Notes under the pieces: generated by a model
The model's database searches: none
What the model was told of the DNA's origin: nothing
The model's input: only the letters and a program-made list of their open reading frames with translations
Part shown: piece after piece, positions 34,139-42,885 of the stretch
Numbering within the stretch: the stretch's first letter is position 1
Layout: each line of letters begins with the position of its first letter
Position numbers and translations under genes: made by a program
Origin: Sphingomonas sp. Leaf412
GTDB taxonomy: Bacteria; Pseudomonadota; Alphaproteobacteria; Sphingomonadales; Sphingomonadaceae
NCBI RefSeq assembly: GCF_001425405.1
Contig: NZ_LMQP01000001.1
Location: 227,801-291,800 of the forward strand
Direction: 5' to 3'
Length of the DNA stretch: 64,000 nt

Positions 34139-35638
34139 ATGGCCCAGACGGGCGATGCGGTGGACGTGGCGATCATCGGTGCGGGCCCGGCGGGCCTGAC
34201 CGCGGGCTATCTGTTGGCGAAGGCGGGCTATTCGGTCGCGCTGGTGGAAAAGGACCCGCACCACGTCGGCGGGATCAGCCGCACCGCCAGCCACGAGGGC
34301 TTCCGCTTCGACATCGGCGGGCACCGCTTCTTCTCGCGCTCGAAGGAGGTCGTCGACCTCTGGAACGAGCTCCTTCCCGACGATTTCATCGAACGCCCGC
34401 GGATGAGCCGCATCTATTACCAGGGCAAGTTCTACAGCTACCCGCTGCGCGCGTTCGAGGCGCTGGGGAACCTGGGCGTCTGGCGCTCGACCTTGTGCAT
34501 GACGAGCTTCGCGAAGGCGAAGCTGTTCCCGAACCGCGACGTGAAGAGCTTCGAGGACTGGACCGTCAACGCCTTCGGAAGGAAACTGTATTCGATCTTC
34601 TTCAAGACCTACACGGAAAAGGTGTGGGGCATGCCCTGCGACCAGATGAGCGCGGACTGGGCGGCGCAGCGGATCAAGGGGCTCAGCCTGTGGGGCGCGG
34701 TCACCGACGGGCTGAAGCGCTCGCTCGGCCTGAACAAACGCCCCAACGACGGGATGCAGACCAAAACGCTGCTGGAAAGCTTCCGATACCCGCGCCTCGG
34801 TCCGGGCATGATGTGGGACGCCGCGCGCGACCGTATCGTGGAACGCGGCGGACGCGTGCTGATGGGGCAGGCGCTGAAGCAATTGTCGTTCAACGACGCG
34901 ACGCAGCGCTGGACCGTGTCCGCGGGCGAGGCGACGCTGAACGCCGCGCACGTCATCTCCTCGGCGCCGTTGCGCGAGCTGGCGACGCGGCTCCACCCGC
35001 TTCCCGCCGCGCTGCCGCAGGCGGCGGAGCTGAAGTATCGCGATTTCCTGACCGTCGCATTGATGGTCCGCTCGCCCGACCTGTTCCCCGACAATTGGAT
35101 CTACATCCACGACGACAAGGTGAAGGTGGGGCGGATCCAGAACTTCCGCAGCTGGTCGCCCGAAATGGTGCCCGATCCCGACATCGCGTGCGTCGGCCTG
35201 GAATATTTCTGCTTCGAAGGCGACGGCCTGTGGTCCGCCGCGGACGACGACCTCGTCGCGCTGGCGACGAAGGAGATGGCCGCGCTGGGCCTGTGCTCCC
35301 CCGACCATGTCGTCGGCGGCACCGTGGTGCGGCAGGAGAAGGCCTATCCGGTGTACGACGAGGATTACGCCGCCAACGTCGACATGGTCCGGCGCGAGAT
35401 CGAGGCGCGCTGGCCCACGCTCCACTGCGTCGGGCGCAACGGGATGCACCGCTACAACAACCAGGACCACGCGATGATGACCGCGATGCTGACGGTCCGC
35501 AACATCCAGGCCGGCGCGCGCGTGTACGACGTGTGGGCGGTGAACGAGGACGCCGAATATCACGAAAGCGGCAACGAGGGCGAACAGGCCGCGCTCGCCA
35601 GCGTGCGCCAGGTGCCGTCGCGGCTGAAGGCCGCCTGA
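34139..35638 (+). CDS. FAD-dependent oxidoreductase (amine oxidase / UDP-galactopyranose mutase-like)
   Basis: The 499-residue flavoprotein has an N-terminal Rossmann FAD site (VAIIGAGPAGLTAGYLLAKAG, then the ribose-binding Glu in VEKDP). The motifs GGISRTASHEGFRFDIGGHRFFSRSKEV and, at the end, HRYNNQDHAMMTAMLT are shared with UDP-galactopyranose-mutase-like and protoporphyrinogen-oxidase-like proteins found in polysaccharide loci. It may act on a sugar nucleotide or lipid. Two polytopic membrane proteins of glycosyltransferase type follow on the same strand, which favours a cell-surface glycan or glycolipid role (inference). Confidence 0.85.
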   Translation: MAQTGDAVDVAIIGAGPAGLTAGYLLAKAGYSVALVEKDPHHVGGISRTASHEGFRFDIGGHRFFSRSKEVVDLWNELLPDDFIERPRMSRIYYQGKFYSYPLRAFEALGNLGVWRSTLCMTSFAKAKLFPNRDVKSFEDWTVNAFGRKLYSIFFKTYTEKVWGMPCDQMSADWAAQRIKGLSLWGAVTDGLKRSLGLNKRPNDGMQTKTLLESFRYPRLGPGMMWDAARDRIVERGGRVLMGQALKQLSFNDATQRWTVSAGEATLNAAHVISSAPLRELATRLHPLPAALPQAAELKYRDFLTVALMVRSPDLFPDNWIYIHDDKVKVGRIQNFRSWSPEMVPDPDIACVGLEYFCFEGDGLWSAADDDLVALATKEMAALGLCSPDHVVGGTVVRQEKAYPVYDEDYAANVDMVRREIEARWPTLHCVGRNGMHRYNNQDHAMMTAMLTVRNIQAGARVYDVWAVNEDAEYHESGNEGEQAALASVRQVPSRLKAA

Positions 35639-35655
35639 GGCGGATCGCCGACGCC

Positions 35656-37512
35656 GTGGAAAGACCCCACCCAAACCCCTCCCCCGAAGGGGAGGGGCCG
35701 GGCTCCGTCACCCGCACGCCCCGCTCCCTGGCCCCGACGATCCTCGCCGGCTGGTTCCTCGCCGCCCTCGTCCTGCTCGCCACGAGCGCCGGCGCCATCG
35801 CGGCGCTGCGTTTCCCCGATCCCGACGACGCGATGCGCCTGATGCAGGTGCGCGACTGGCTGGCGGGGCAAAGCTGGTGGGACGTGGGGCAGCACCGGCT
35901 CGACGGCGGACGCTTCGCGATGCACTGGTCGCGGCTGGTCGACCTGCCCGTCGCGGGCGTCGTGCTGGCGTTCGATCCGTTGGTCGGGCGGGACGCCTCG
36001 ACGCGCATCGCGATGACGGTGGTGCCGCTCGTCACCCTGCTCGCGATCATGGCGCTCGCCGCCGCGATCACGCGCCGCGTCGCGGGCGCGGCGCCCGCGC
36101 GCCTGGCGGTCCTGTTTGTCCCGCTGTCGGTGCCGATCATCTATCAGGCGCGGCCGATGCGGATCGACCACCACGGGTGGCAGATCGTGCTGGCGCTCGT
36201 CGCGGTGCTGGCGCTGCTGGGGCGGCCCACGCCGCGGCGCGGCGCGCTGGCGGGCCTCGCGCTCGCGACGCTGCTGACCGTGTCGCTGGAAGGATTGCCG
36301 ATCGCCGCCGCGATCGCGGGTGTCGCCGCGCTCGCCTGGGCGCTCGATCCGCGGCGCGGCGGCTTCCTCGCCGCCCTGGGGGCGACGCTGGCCGGGGCGG
36401 CGGCGCTGCTCCACCTCGCGACCCGCGGTCCCGGCTGGGCGACGCCCGCCTGCGACGCGGTCGCGCCCGCCTGGCTCGCCGCGCTGGCGATCGCGGGCAT
36501 CGGCGTCGCGGCGGCCACCGCTGTCGCGTACCGCACCGTCGCCCTGCGGCTGGCCTCGCTGGCTCTGGTCGGCGGGGCGAGCGCCGCCGGGCTCGTCGCG
36601 CTCGCGCCCGATTGCCTGTCGGGGCCGTTCGCGACCCTGCCGACGATCGTGTATCGATTATGGTATCTGTGCGTGCGCGAGGGCCGCCCGTTGTGGGAAC
36701 AGATGCCCGCCTGGGCGGTGATGACGATCGGACTGCCGCTGGCGGGGCTGGTCGGGACGATCGGCGCGCTGCGCGAGCGGCGCGGCGCCCGCCGGACGCG
36801 CTGGGCGATCCTGCTCACGCTCCTGCTCGCCGCCACGCTGCTGGCGTTGCTGGTCAATCGCGCGGGCGCGACCGCCAATGCGCTCGCCGTTCCGGGCGCG
36901 GCGGTCCTGCTCCAGCGCCTGCTGGCGCGCGCCCGCGCGGTGCCGCGCGCGGTCCCCCGGACGCTGGCGACCGCCGGCGCCCTGCTCGCCGCCTCGCCGG
37001 GGCAGGCGGGCGCGATCCTCCTGACGCTCGCCAACACGGTCGATTCGCCGGAAGGCCGCGCCGCGCGCGTCAACGACTGGCATCGCCGCCCGTGCGCCGA
37101 CTTCACCGATGCGCGCGTACTGGCGCGGCTCGGCGCGACGACCGTCTTCGCGCCGATCGACATCTCCCCCGACATCGTCGCCACCACCCCGCTTCATGCG
37201 ATCGCGGGCGGCTATCACCGCAATGCCGCCGCGATGGCACGCGTGATGGAGGGGTTCACCGCTGCGCCCGACGCGGCGAAGGTCGCGATCGCCGCGACGG
37301 GGGCCAGCCACGTCGTCGCCTGTCCGGGACTGAACGAAACCGATCTGTACCGCCAGGCCGCGCCCGACGGCCTGTGGTCGCGGCTCGAACGCGGGGAGCG
37401 GATCGCGTGGCTGCGCCAGGTGCCGATGCCCGGCCCCGTCCTGGCGTGGCGCATCGTTCCCGATCGCGCGGCGCGCGTCATCCCCTTGCGGGAAGGGCCT
37501 CCCCCGCCGTAG
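35656..37512 (+). CDS. Polytopic membrane protein, GT-C glycosyltransferase-like
   Basis: This is a roughly 618-residue integral membrane protein with about ten or more hydrophobic segments in the first 450 residues and a soluble C-terminal domain. The first luminal loop has PDPDDAMRLMQVRDWLAG, where the paired acidic residues match the catalytic loop of GT-C transferases that use polyprenyl-phosphate sugars, and IDHHGWQI is a second conserved-looking loop. No ATG lies before this loop; GTG 35656 is the best start, but the true start is uncertain. Its leader contains a strong hairpin (35676-35697). It follows the FAD enzyme gene by 17 bases. Confidence 0.72.
   Translation: MERPHPNPSPEGEGPGSVTRTPRSLAPTILAGWFLAALVLLATSAGAIAALRFPDPDDAMRLMQVRDWLAGQSWWDVGQHRLDGGRFAMHWSRLVDLPVAGVVLAFDPLVGRDASTRIAMTVVPLVTLLAIMALAAAITRRVAGAAPARLAVLFVPLSVPIIYQARPMRIDHHGWQIVLALVAVLALLGRPTPRRGALAGLALATLLTVSLEGLPIAAAIAGVAALAWALDPRRGGFLAALGATLAGAAALLHLATRGPGWATPACDAVAPAWLAALAIAGIGVAAATAVAYRTVALRLASLALVGGASAAGLVALAPDCLSGPFATLPTIVYRLWYLCVREGRPLWEQMPAWAVMTIGLPLAGLVGTIGALRERRGARRTRWAILLTLLLAATLLALLVNRAGATANALAVPGAAVLLQRLLARARAVPRAVPRTLATAGALLAASPGQAGAILLTLANTVDSPEGRAARVNDWHRRPCADFTDARVLARLGATTVFAPIDISPDIVATTPLHAIAGGYHRNAAAMARVMEGFTAAPDAAKVAIAATGASHVVACPGLNETDLYRQAAPDGLWSRLERGERIAWLRQVPMPGPVLAWRIVPDRAARVIPLREGPPPP
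35676..35697 (+). terminator. Perfect G/C hairpin at the start of the membrane protein gene
   Basis: CCCCTCCCC (35676-35684) pairs perfectly with GGGGAGGGG (35689-35697) over a 4-base loop. There is no T-run, so it is not a standard intrinsic terminator, but it could attenuate transcription or translation from the FAD enzyme gene into the next gene. It resembles a dispersed sphingomonad repeat. Confidence 0.5.
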
Positions 37513-37521
37513 GGCGTGGCC

Positions 37522-39198
37522 ATGCAGGCACGACGCGAGCCGGATACCGCGCCGCTCCATTGGTGGCAGACGCGCTGGTTCGTGATCGCGGCGACGCTGC
37601 TGGCGTGCGTGCCCCTCCTGCTGCCCGACATCGCGCCGATCGTCGATTTGCCCGGCCACATGGGGCGCTACCGCGTCCAGCTGGATCGCGGCGCGCATCC
37701 GTGGCTGGCGGAATGGTATGATTTCGACTGGTCGCTGATCGGCAACCTCGGCGTCGACCTGCTGATCGAGCCGCTGGCGCCGCTGATCGGGCTGGAACCC
37801 GCGGTTAAGCTGATCGTGATGGCGATCCCCGCGCTGACCGTCGCGGGCCTGCTGCTGATCGCGCGGGAGGTGCACGGCCGCATCCCCCCCACCGCCCTGT
37901 TCGCGCTCCCGCTCGCCTACGGCTATCCGTTCCAGTTCGGGTTCGTGAACTTCGCGCTGTCGATGGCCTTGGCGCTGTGCCTGTTCGCGCTGTGGCTGAA
38001 CCTGGCGCGGCGCGGGCGGCTGGCGCTGCGCGCCGCCCTGTTCGTGCCGCTGTCGTGCCTGCTGTGGGTGTGCCACACGTTCGGCTGGGGCGTGCTGGGC
38101 GTCCTGGCCTTTTCGAGCGAGATGATCCGCCAGCACGACCTGCGCGGTACGAAGGCGAGCGGGCACTGGATCGAAAGCTGGGTACGCGCCGGCCTGGGCT
38201 GCGTCCCGCTGGCCCTGCCCATGGTGCTGATGGTCGCGTGGCGCTCGGGCGCCGACGTGACCGGGCAGACCGCGGACTTCTTCTACTGGCGGACGAAGAT
38301 CGCGTGGCTGTTGATGAGCCTGCGGGACCGCTGGCTGTGGTTCGACGTCGCCGGAATGGCGGTCCTGTACCTCGTCCTGTTCAAGGCGGTGCGCGATCCC
38401 CGGCTCGGCTATTCGCGCCACCTGGGCCTGTCCGCGCTGTTCATCCTGGCGGTCTACATCCTGTTGCCGCGCATCGTGTTCGGCTCGGCCTATGCCGACA
38501 TGCGGCTGGCGCCCTACCTGCTGGCGTTCGCGATCATCGCGATCCGGCCGCAGCCGGGGGCGACGATCCGCCACGCCGCGATATGGGCGATGCTGGGCCT
38601 GGCCTTCTTCCTCGTGCGCATCGGCGCGCAGACCGTCAGCTACGCGCGCTTCGCCGACGATTACCGGCAGGAACTGGCGGCGCTGGACCACGTCCCCGTC
38701 GGCGCGCGGCTCATCAGCTTCGTCGGGCACAATTGCCGCAACGACTGGCGCATGTCGCGGCTGGAACATCTGCCCGCGCTCGCGCTGGAACGGCGGCTGG
38801 CCTACACCGACGATCAATGGTCGATGGCGGGCGGGCAGCTGATGACCACGCGCTATGCGGCCGCGGGCGGCTTCTCGCACGATCCGACGCAATTGGTGAC
38901 GGCGCAGCGGTGCCGCGGCGAATGGTGGCGGCCCGTCGATTACGCGCTGGCCCGCTTCCCGCGCGCGGCGTTCGACTATGTGTGGCTGATCCGCCCGCCG
39001 ACGTACCAGGAGCGCTTCATCCCCGACCTGAAGCCGGTGTGGCGGTCTCCCGACAGCAACTCCGTCCTGTACCGCGTCGACCGCTCGATCCCGCCGGTGG
39101 AGGCGACCGACGAGGAACTGGGCATCCCCGCCTATATCGTCGAATTCATCCGCCGCCGCCGCGAGGCACTGATCCGCGCGGGCGTCATCACGAACTGA
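37522..39198 (+). CDS. Polytopic membrane protein, function unknown (glycosyltransferase-like)
   Basis: The 558-residue membrane protein has about nine hydrophobic segments in the first 380 residues and a C-terminal soluble domain (about 390-558). The first extracytoplasmic loop contains IVDLPGHMGRYRVQ, with an acidic residue at the position typical of GT-C enzymes, and SYARFADDYRQEL begins the soluble domain. ATG 37522 is chosen; GTG 37516 is two codons upstream. It follows the previous membrane protein gene by 9 bases and pairs with it in function. The donor and acceptor are unknown. Confidence 0.75.
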   Translation: MQARREPDTAPLHWWQTRWFVIAATLLACVPLLLPDIAPIVDLPGHMGRYRVQLDRGAHPWLAEWYDFDWSLIGNLGVDLLIEPLAPLIGLEPAVKLIVMAIPALTVAGLLLIAREVHGRIPPTALFALPLAYGYPFQFGFVNFALSMALALCLFALWLNLARRGRLALRAALFVPLSCLLWVCHTFGWGVLGVLAFSSEMIRQHDLRGTKASGHWIESWVRAGLGCVPLALPMVLMVAWRSGADVTGQTADFFYWRTKIAWLLMSLRDRWLWFDVAGMAVLYLVLFKAVRDPRLGYSRHLGLSALFILAVYILLPRIVFGSAYADMRLAPYLLAFAIIAIRPQPGATIRHAAIWAMLGLAFFLVRIGAQTVSYARFADDYRQELAALDHVPVGARLISFVGHNCRNDWRMSRLEHLPALALERRLAYTDDQWSMAGGQLMTTRYAAAGGFSHDPTQLVTAQRCRGEWWRPVDYALARFPRAAFDYVWLIRPPTYQERFIPDLKPVWRSPDSNSVLYRVDRSIPPVEATDEELGIPAYIVEFIRRRREALIRAGVITN

Positions 39199-40324
39199 CC
39201 CTCCTGAACGGCGTCATCTGCGCCAGCACCGCCTGATCCTGCTCCACCGCCTCGCGCTCGCGCTGGAGGAACCCCGCCACCGCGCGGCGGAAATTGGGGT
39301 CGGGGATGAAATGCGCCGACCATGTCGGCACCGGGGCATAGCCGCGCGCCAATTTGTGCTCCCCCTGCGCCCCCGCCTCCACCCGCGCCAGACCGCGCGC
39401 GATCGCGGCGTCGATCGCCTGGTAATAGCACAGCTCGAAATGCAGGAACGGCACCTCCTCGGTACAGCCCCAGTAGCGCCCGTACAGCGCGTCGCCCCCG
39501 ATCAGGTTCAGCGCGCCCGCCACCGGCCGCCCGTCGCGCTCGGCAAGGATCAGCAGCACGCGATCCCCCAGCGCCTCGCCCAGCATCGGGAAGAACGCGC
39601 GCGTCAGGTACGGCTGCCCCCATTTGCGCGCCCCGGTATCCTGATAGAATGCCCAGAACGCCGCCCATTCGCGCGCGCCGATCTCAGCCCCCGCCAGGTG
39701 CCGGATCGTCAGGCCCTCGACCGCCGCGGCGCGCTCCTTGCGGATCGCCTTGCGCTTGCGGCTCGACAGGTCGGCCAGGAAATCCTCGAACCCGGCATAG
39801 CCGCGATTGGCCCAGTGGAACTGCGTCCCCTCGCGCACCAGCCACCCCGCCGCCTCGAACGCGGGCAGCTGCGCCTCCTCCACGAAGGTCGCATGCGCGC
39901 TCGACAGGCCGTGCCGCTCCACCACCGCTTCCAGCGCGGCGAGCAGCGACGGCGCGGCGGCGGGATCGCGCAGCAGCAGCCGCGGGCCGGGAACGGGGGT
40001 GAAGGGCGCCGCGATCTGCAACTTGGGATAATAGGCACCCCCCGCCCGCTCCCACGCATCGGCCCAGCCGTGGTCGAACACATATTCGCCCTGGCTGTGC
40101 GACTTGGCATAGGCGGGGGCGACCGCCGCGGGCCTGCCGTCCGCGCCGTCGACCACGACGGGCACCGGCTGCCACCCGCTCCGCCCCCCGACGCCCCCCG
40201 ACGCCTCCAGCGCCGACAGGAAGGCGTGCCCGACGAACGGGTTGCCCGCCCCGGCGCAGGCGTCCCAGTCGGCGGCGGGGATGCTGGCGACGCCATCGGC
40301 GATACGCGCGGTGAGTGGTGTCAT
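39188..40324 (-). CDS. GNAT/FemAB-like protein (COG3146, peptidogalycan biosynthesis)
   Basis: The 378-residue protein has two GNAT-like halves. Features are ADWDACAGAGNPFVGHAFLSALEASG near the N-terminus, SSRKRKAIRKERAAA in the centre, AGALNLIGGDALYGRYWGC, and LHFELCYYQAIDAAIARGL with a C-terminal GEHKLARGYAPVPTWSAHFI, all typical of the COG3146 family. Members are named for a suspected role in cell-wall peptide or galactan synthesis, without direct proof. It overlaps the convergent membrane protein gene by 11 bases. Confidence 0.87.
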   Translation of the reverse strand: MTPLTARIADGVASIPAADWDACAGAGNPFVGHAFLSALEASGGVGGRSGWQPVPVVVDGADGRPAAVAPAYAKSHSQGEYVFDHGWADAWERAGGAYYPKLQIAAPFTPVPGPRLLLRDPAAAPSLLAALEAVVERHGLSSAHATFVEEAQLPAFEAAGWLVREGTQFHWANRGYAGFEDFLADLSSRKRKAIRKERAAAVEGLTIRHLAGAEIGAREWAAFWAFYQDTGARKWGQPYLTRAFFPMLGEALGDRVLLILAERDGRPVAGALNLIGGDALYGRYWGCTEEVPFLHFELCYYQAIDAAIARGLARVEAGAQGEHKLARGYAPVPTWSAHFIPDPNFRRAVAGFLQREREAVEQDQAVLAQMTPFRRVSS

Positions 40325-40356
40325 CGCGCCTTATGTAGGATGCGCGCGCCCATGCG

Positions 40357-40887
40357 TCAGCCCTTGCGGCTGGCCTCGAACAGGAACCACGCGCGTTCCT
40401 CCGCCTGGTCGGTCCATTCGTCGACGATGCCGCTGGTGGCATTGTCCTTCGCCTCGTCCGCGGCGTCCTTCACCTCGCGGAACCGCTCCACCAGCTTCAG
40501 GTTGTCGTCGCGCAGTTCGGACAGCATGTCCTCGGGCGAGACGAAGTCGCGGTCGTTGTCGACGATCGACTGGCGCCGCGTGATGTCGCCGATCGAGCGC
40601 AGCGTGGTGTTGCCGGTCTTGCGCACCCGCTCCGCGATGGCATCGGTCACGCCCAGGATCTGCGCCGCCTGGTCGTCCATCAACAGGTGATAGTCGCGGA
40701 AATGCGGCCCGGACACGTGCCAGTGGAAATTCTTCGTCTTCAGGTACAGCGCGAAACAGTCCGCCAGCGAAGCGTTCAGCGCGTCGGCGACGCTGCGCGT
40801 GTCGTTGCGGGCGAGATCGGTCGGGGTCTTCAGCGCGGGATTGATGTCGGCCACGGGTTCGGCTCCGTCGAATGATAACGGCCGCAT
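40357..40887 (-). CDS. dps: Dps family DNA-binding ferritin-like protein
   Basis: Dps stores iron by oxidising Fe(II) with peroxide and protects DNA in stationary phase as a dodecamer. The 176-residue protein has the ferroxidase-centre segment KTKNFHWHVSGPHFRDYHLLMDDQ (His and Asp ligands from two subunits) and GDITRRQSIVDND. The N-terminus MRPLSFDGAEPVADINPAL is flexible with few Lys, so DNA binding may be weaker. ATG 40887 is preferred; another ATG 11 codons upstream gives an Arg-rich tail that could bind DNA. It is the only stress gene here. Confidence 0.92.
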   Translation of the reverse strand: MRPLSFDGAEPVADINPALKTPTDLARNDTRSVADALNASLADCFALYLKTKNFHWHVSGPHFRDYHLLMDDQAAQILGVTDAIAERVRKTGNTTLRSIGDITRRQSIVDNDRDFVSPEDMLSELRDDNLKLVERFREVKDAADEAKDNATSGIVDEWTDQAEERAWFLFEASRKG

Positions 40888-40944
40888 AACGATCCCCGCA
40901 CGGAATCGCTCCCGCCCCATCGCTCCCGCTCCGGCCGCGCCGGA

Positions 40945-41508
40945 TCAGATCAGCCGTACCGCCGACAGGCCCATGACGACGCCCGCCAGCGTCAGCACGA
41001 TTCCCGCGCCGATCCGGACTCCACGCAGCGGCAGCGCCAGCCACGCACGCTCCCCCATCGTGGCCGCCGCCGCGCCGACCAGCGCCGCGCCCAGCGTCGC
41101 TCCCACCGCCGCCGCCCATGGCAGGTCCGTCCGCGCCGCCAGCGCGGCGACGACGAACTGCATCCGGTCGCCGAACGCCATGATGAACAGGCCCAGGAAC
41201 GCGGTGACCGGCCCCGGCAACCGCCACCGCGCCAGCGTCTCGGGCCGCGCGACGCGCCATCCGGTACCCAGCCCCGCCAATACCAGCGCAAGCGCCAGCA
41301 GCAGCAGTTTCGCCTCCGGCGTCAGGAACGCGGCGACCGTCAGCCCCGCGACCACCCCGATCGCGTAATTGGCCGCGAGCGCGAGGACCAGCGCCACGAT
41401 CGTCGTCGCCCGCCCCAGCCGATCGGCCAGGATCGCGGCGAGCCACGGCGTCCGGTCCGACGCCTGCGTGATCGCGCCGAGCACCAGCGCGGCCATCAGC
41501 GCGTCCAT
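40945..41508 (-). CDS. UPF0016/GDT1-like membrane protein with altered first motif
   Basis: This 187-residue protein has about six membrane segments in two repeats, as in the TMEM165/GDT1 family of Mn2+/Ca2+ exporters. The second repeat carries FGDRMQFV, near the family ExGD(K/R)(S/T) pattern but with Phe for Glu; the first reads ITQASDRTPW, so the acidic metal ligand is also changed. Function in ion export is therefore uncertain. It follows a 100-residue gene by 4 bases on the same strand. Confidence 0.72.
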   Translation of the reverse strand: MDALMAALVLGAITQASDRTPWLAAILADRLGRATTIVALVLALAANYAIGVVAGLTVAAFLTPEAKLLLLALALVLAGLGTGWRVARPETLARWRLPGPVTAFLGLFIMAFGDRMQFVVAALAARTDLPWAAAVGATLGAALVGAAAATMGERAWLALPLRGVRIGAGIVLTLAGVVMGLSAVRLI

Positions 41509-41512
41509 GATG

Positions 41513-41815
41513 TCAGGCGGCGAACCGCACCGAACAGGCCGCGGCGAAGGCGGCGGACGCGGCCTCGTCCTGCCGTTCGCACGCCACCGCCTCCTGCAAC
41601 ATCGCCAGCCAGCCGTGGACCAGCGCGCCATGCTCGCCCCGCGCCAGCGCGCCTTCCAGCATGTGCGCGACCTTCACCGCGGGCAGCATCCGGTGCGCCG
41701 ACGCGATCGCGCGGATGCGATCGACCTCCACCGCGACGCCGCGCGGGCCCCCGCGCCACTCGATCGCGCCGATCCGCCGCACCAGGTCCGCCTTCACCTC
41801 CGTCGTACCGATCAT
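41513..41815 (-). CDS. Conserved hypothetical protein (100 residues)
   Basis: A helical, soluble protein of 100 residues with two conserved-looking parts: KADLVRRIGAIEWRGGPRGVAVEVDRIRAIA and an Ala/Glu-rich C-terminal half. It has no signal peptide. I recognise no family. It lies 4 bases before the GDT1-like gene and probably shares its transcript, with start ATG 41815. The 149 bases upstream are shared with rpmG on the other strand. Confidence 0.7.
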   Translation of the reverse strand: MIGTTEVKADLVRRIGAIEWRGGPRGVAVEVDRIRAIASAHRMLPAVKVAHMLEGALARGEHGALVHGWLAMLQEAVACERQDEAASAAFAAACSVRFAA

Positions 41816-41869
41816 GGCGCATCCTCCTGCCGTGACCCTGCGCCGCGGCGGGTAAAGGCGGGGTAAAGC

Positions 41870-41898
41870 TTGACTCGCGGCGACGCGTACGCCATGCG
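41870..41898 (+). promoter_or_regulatory. Possible promoter of rpmG
   Basis: TTGACT (41870-41875) is a near-consensus -35. After 17 bases the -10 region reads CATGCG, which is weak. The rpmG start is 67 bases further downstream. Given only as a candidate; G/C-rich alphaproteobacterial promoters often have weak -10 elements. Confidence 0.35.
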
Positions 41899-41964
41899 CC
41901 CGGCCCTGTGTGGCGGCGGGGAAACCCTCGTCGCCCTTTCGTTTTCACCTGTCAGGAATTGGTC

Positions 41965-42132
41965 ATGGCAAAGCCGACCACGGTAAAGATCAAGCTCGTC
42001 AGCTCCGCGGACACCGGCTTCTTCTACGTCACGAAGAAGAACCCGCGGACGAAGACCGAGAAGCTGAGCTTCAGCAAGTACGATCCCGTCGTGCGCAAGC
42101 ACGTCGAGTTCAAGGAAGCGAAGATCAAGTGA
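41965..42132 (+). CDS. rpmG: 50S ribosomal protein L33
   Basis: L33 is a small zinc-free ribosomal protein of the large subunit. The 55-residue sequence matches the alphaproteobacterial form ([33 protein letters not shown]...). It begins at ATG 41965; upstream in-frame codons are not part of the family. Three 54-bp repeats follow directly after its stop. Confidence 0.96.
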   Translation: MAKPTTVKIKLVSSADTGFFYVTKKNPRTKTEKLSFSKYDPVVRKHVEFKEAKIK

Positions 42133-42483
42133 TCCAACGAGTCGCGTAGCGACCGTTGGATCATCCCGGCGAAGGCCGGGATCCAGAATTCAAGGGCGCG
42201 TAGCGACCGTTGGATCATCCCAGCGAAGGCCGGGATCCAGGATTCAAGGGCGCGTAGCGACCGTCGGGTCATCCCGGCGAAGGCCGGGATCGAGAGCCGC
42301 GGGCGGCAACGCCTCGCGGCTTTTGCCGTTTCGATCCGACGCCCTGCCCTCACCCTTCCGCGGCTTCGCCGCTCCCTCCCTCTCCCAACGGGAGAGGGAA
42401 GGGGCCCGCCGCCGAAGGCGGTGGGAAGGGTGAGGGCGGCCCGTTGGCTCGCTCCCGTCCGCCACGAACGGACAGCCCCAACC
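42133..42483. repeat. Gene-free stretch: three 54-bp tandem repeats and a large cruciform
   Basis: After rpmG three tandem copies start at 42144, 42198 and 42252 with exact 54-bp spacing; each has GCGTAGCGACCGT and a hairpin ATCCCGGCGAAGGCCGGGAT (one copy has A for G). From 42347 to 42436 a second element has perfect 13-bp outer arms (42347-42359, 42424-42436) and three inner hairpins, so it could form a multi-branch cruciform. No gene is supported. It separates the convergent rpmG and divK genes and may serve as a bidirectional terminator. Confidence 0.85.
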
Positions 42484-42846
42484 CTATACCAGCGCCCCCA
42501 CCGCTTGGATGAATCGCGCCAGGCTGATCGGCTTGGACACATAGGCGTCCGCCCCCGCGGCGCGGATGCGGTCCTCGTCCTCGCGGCCGGCATAGGCGGT
42601 CACAGCCATGATCGGGATCCGGCGCAGGCTCTCGTCCGCCTTGATCTCCAGGATCAGTTCGTAGCCGGTGACGTGCGGCATCTGGATGTCCATCACGATC
42701 AGGTCGGGTTGCAACGCCCGCGCGCGCGCCACCGCCTCGCGCCCGTCCCGGACCGGCTCGGCGGAAAAGTCGTGCGCGCGGAGCAGGTCGCAGAAAAGCT
42801 TCAGGTTCAGTTCGTTGTCCTCGACAACGAGCACCCTTTTTGCCAC
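42484..42846 (-). CDS. divK: Single-domain response regulator DivK
   Basis: DivK is the cell-fate response regulator that links histidine kinases to CtrA control in alphaproteobacteria. The 120-residue receiver has the acidic pair and diagnostic VVEDNELNLKLF, phospho-acceptor Asp53 in LIVMDIQMPHVTGYEL and Lys105 in YVSKPISL. No output domain. A DUF3572 gene starts divergently 39 bases away, an arrangement that recurs with divK in alphaproteobacteria. In Caulobacter pleD and rpmG follow divK; pleD is absent here. Confidence 0.93.
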   Translation of the reverse strand: MAKRVLVVEDNELNLKLFCDLLRAHDFSAEPVRDGREAVARARALQPDLIVMDIQMPHVTGYELILEIKADESLRRIPIMAVTAYAGREDEDRIRAAGADAYVSKPISLARFIQAVGALV

Positions 42847-42885
42847 CCGCCTGTGCTCCCGTTGCCGTGCGAAGATGAATACGCC

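Noticed and set aside
41870..41898. Strong promoter for rpmG
   Set aside because: The -35 is good but the -10 is poor, so it is listed only as a weak candidate.
42144..42292. CRISPR-like array downstream of rpmG
   Set aside because: Only three copies, with repeat and interval almost identical (true tandem repeat), not unique spacers.
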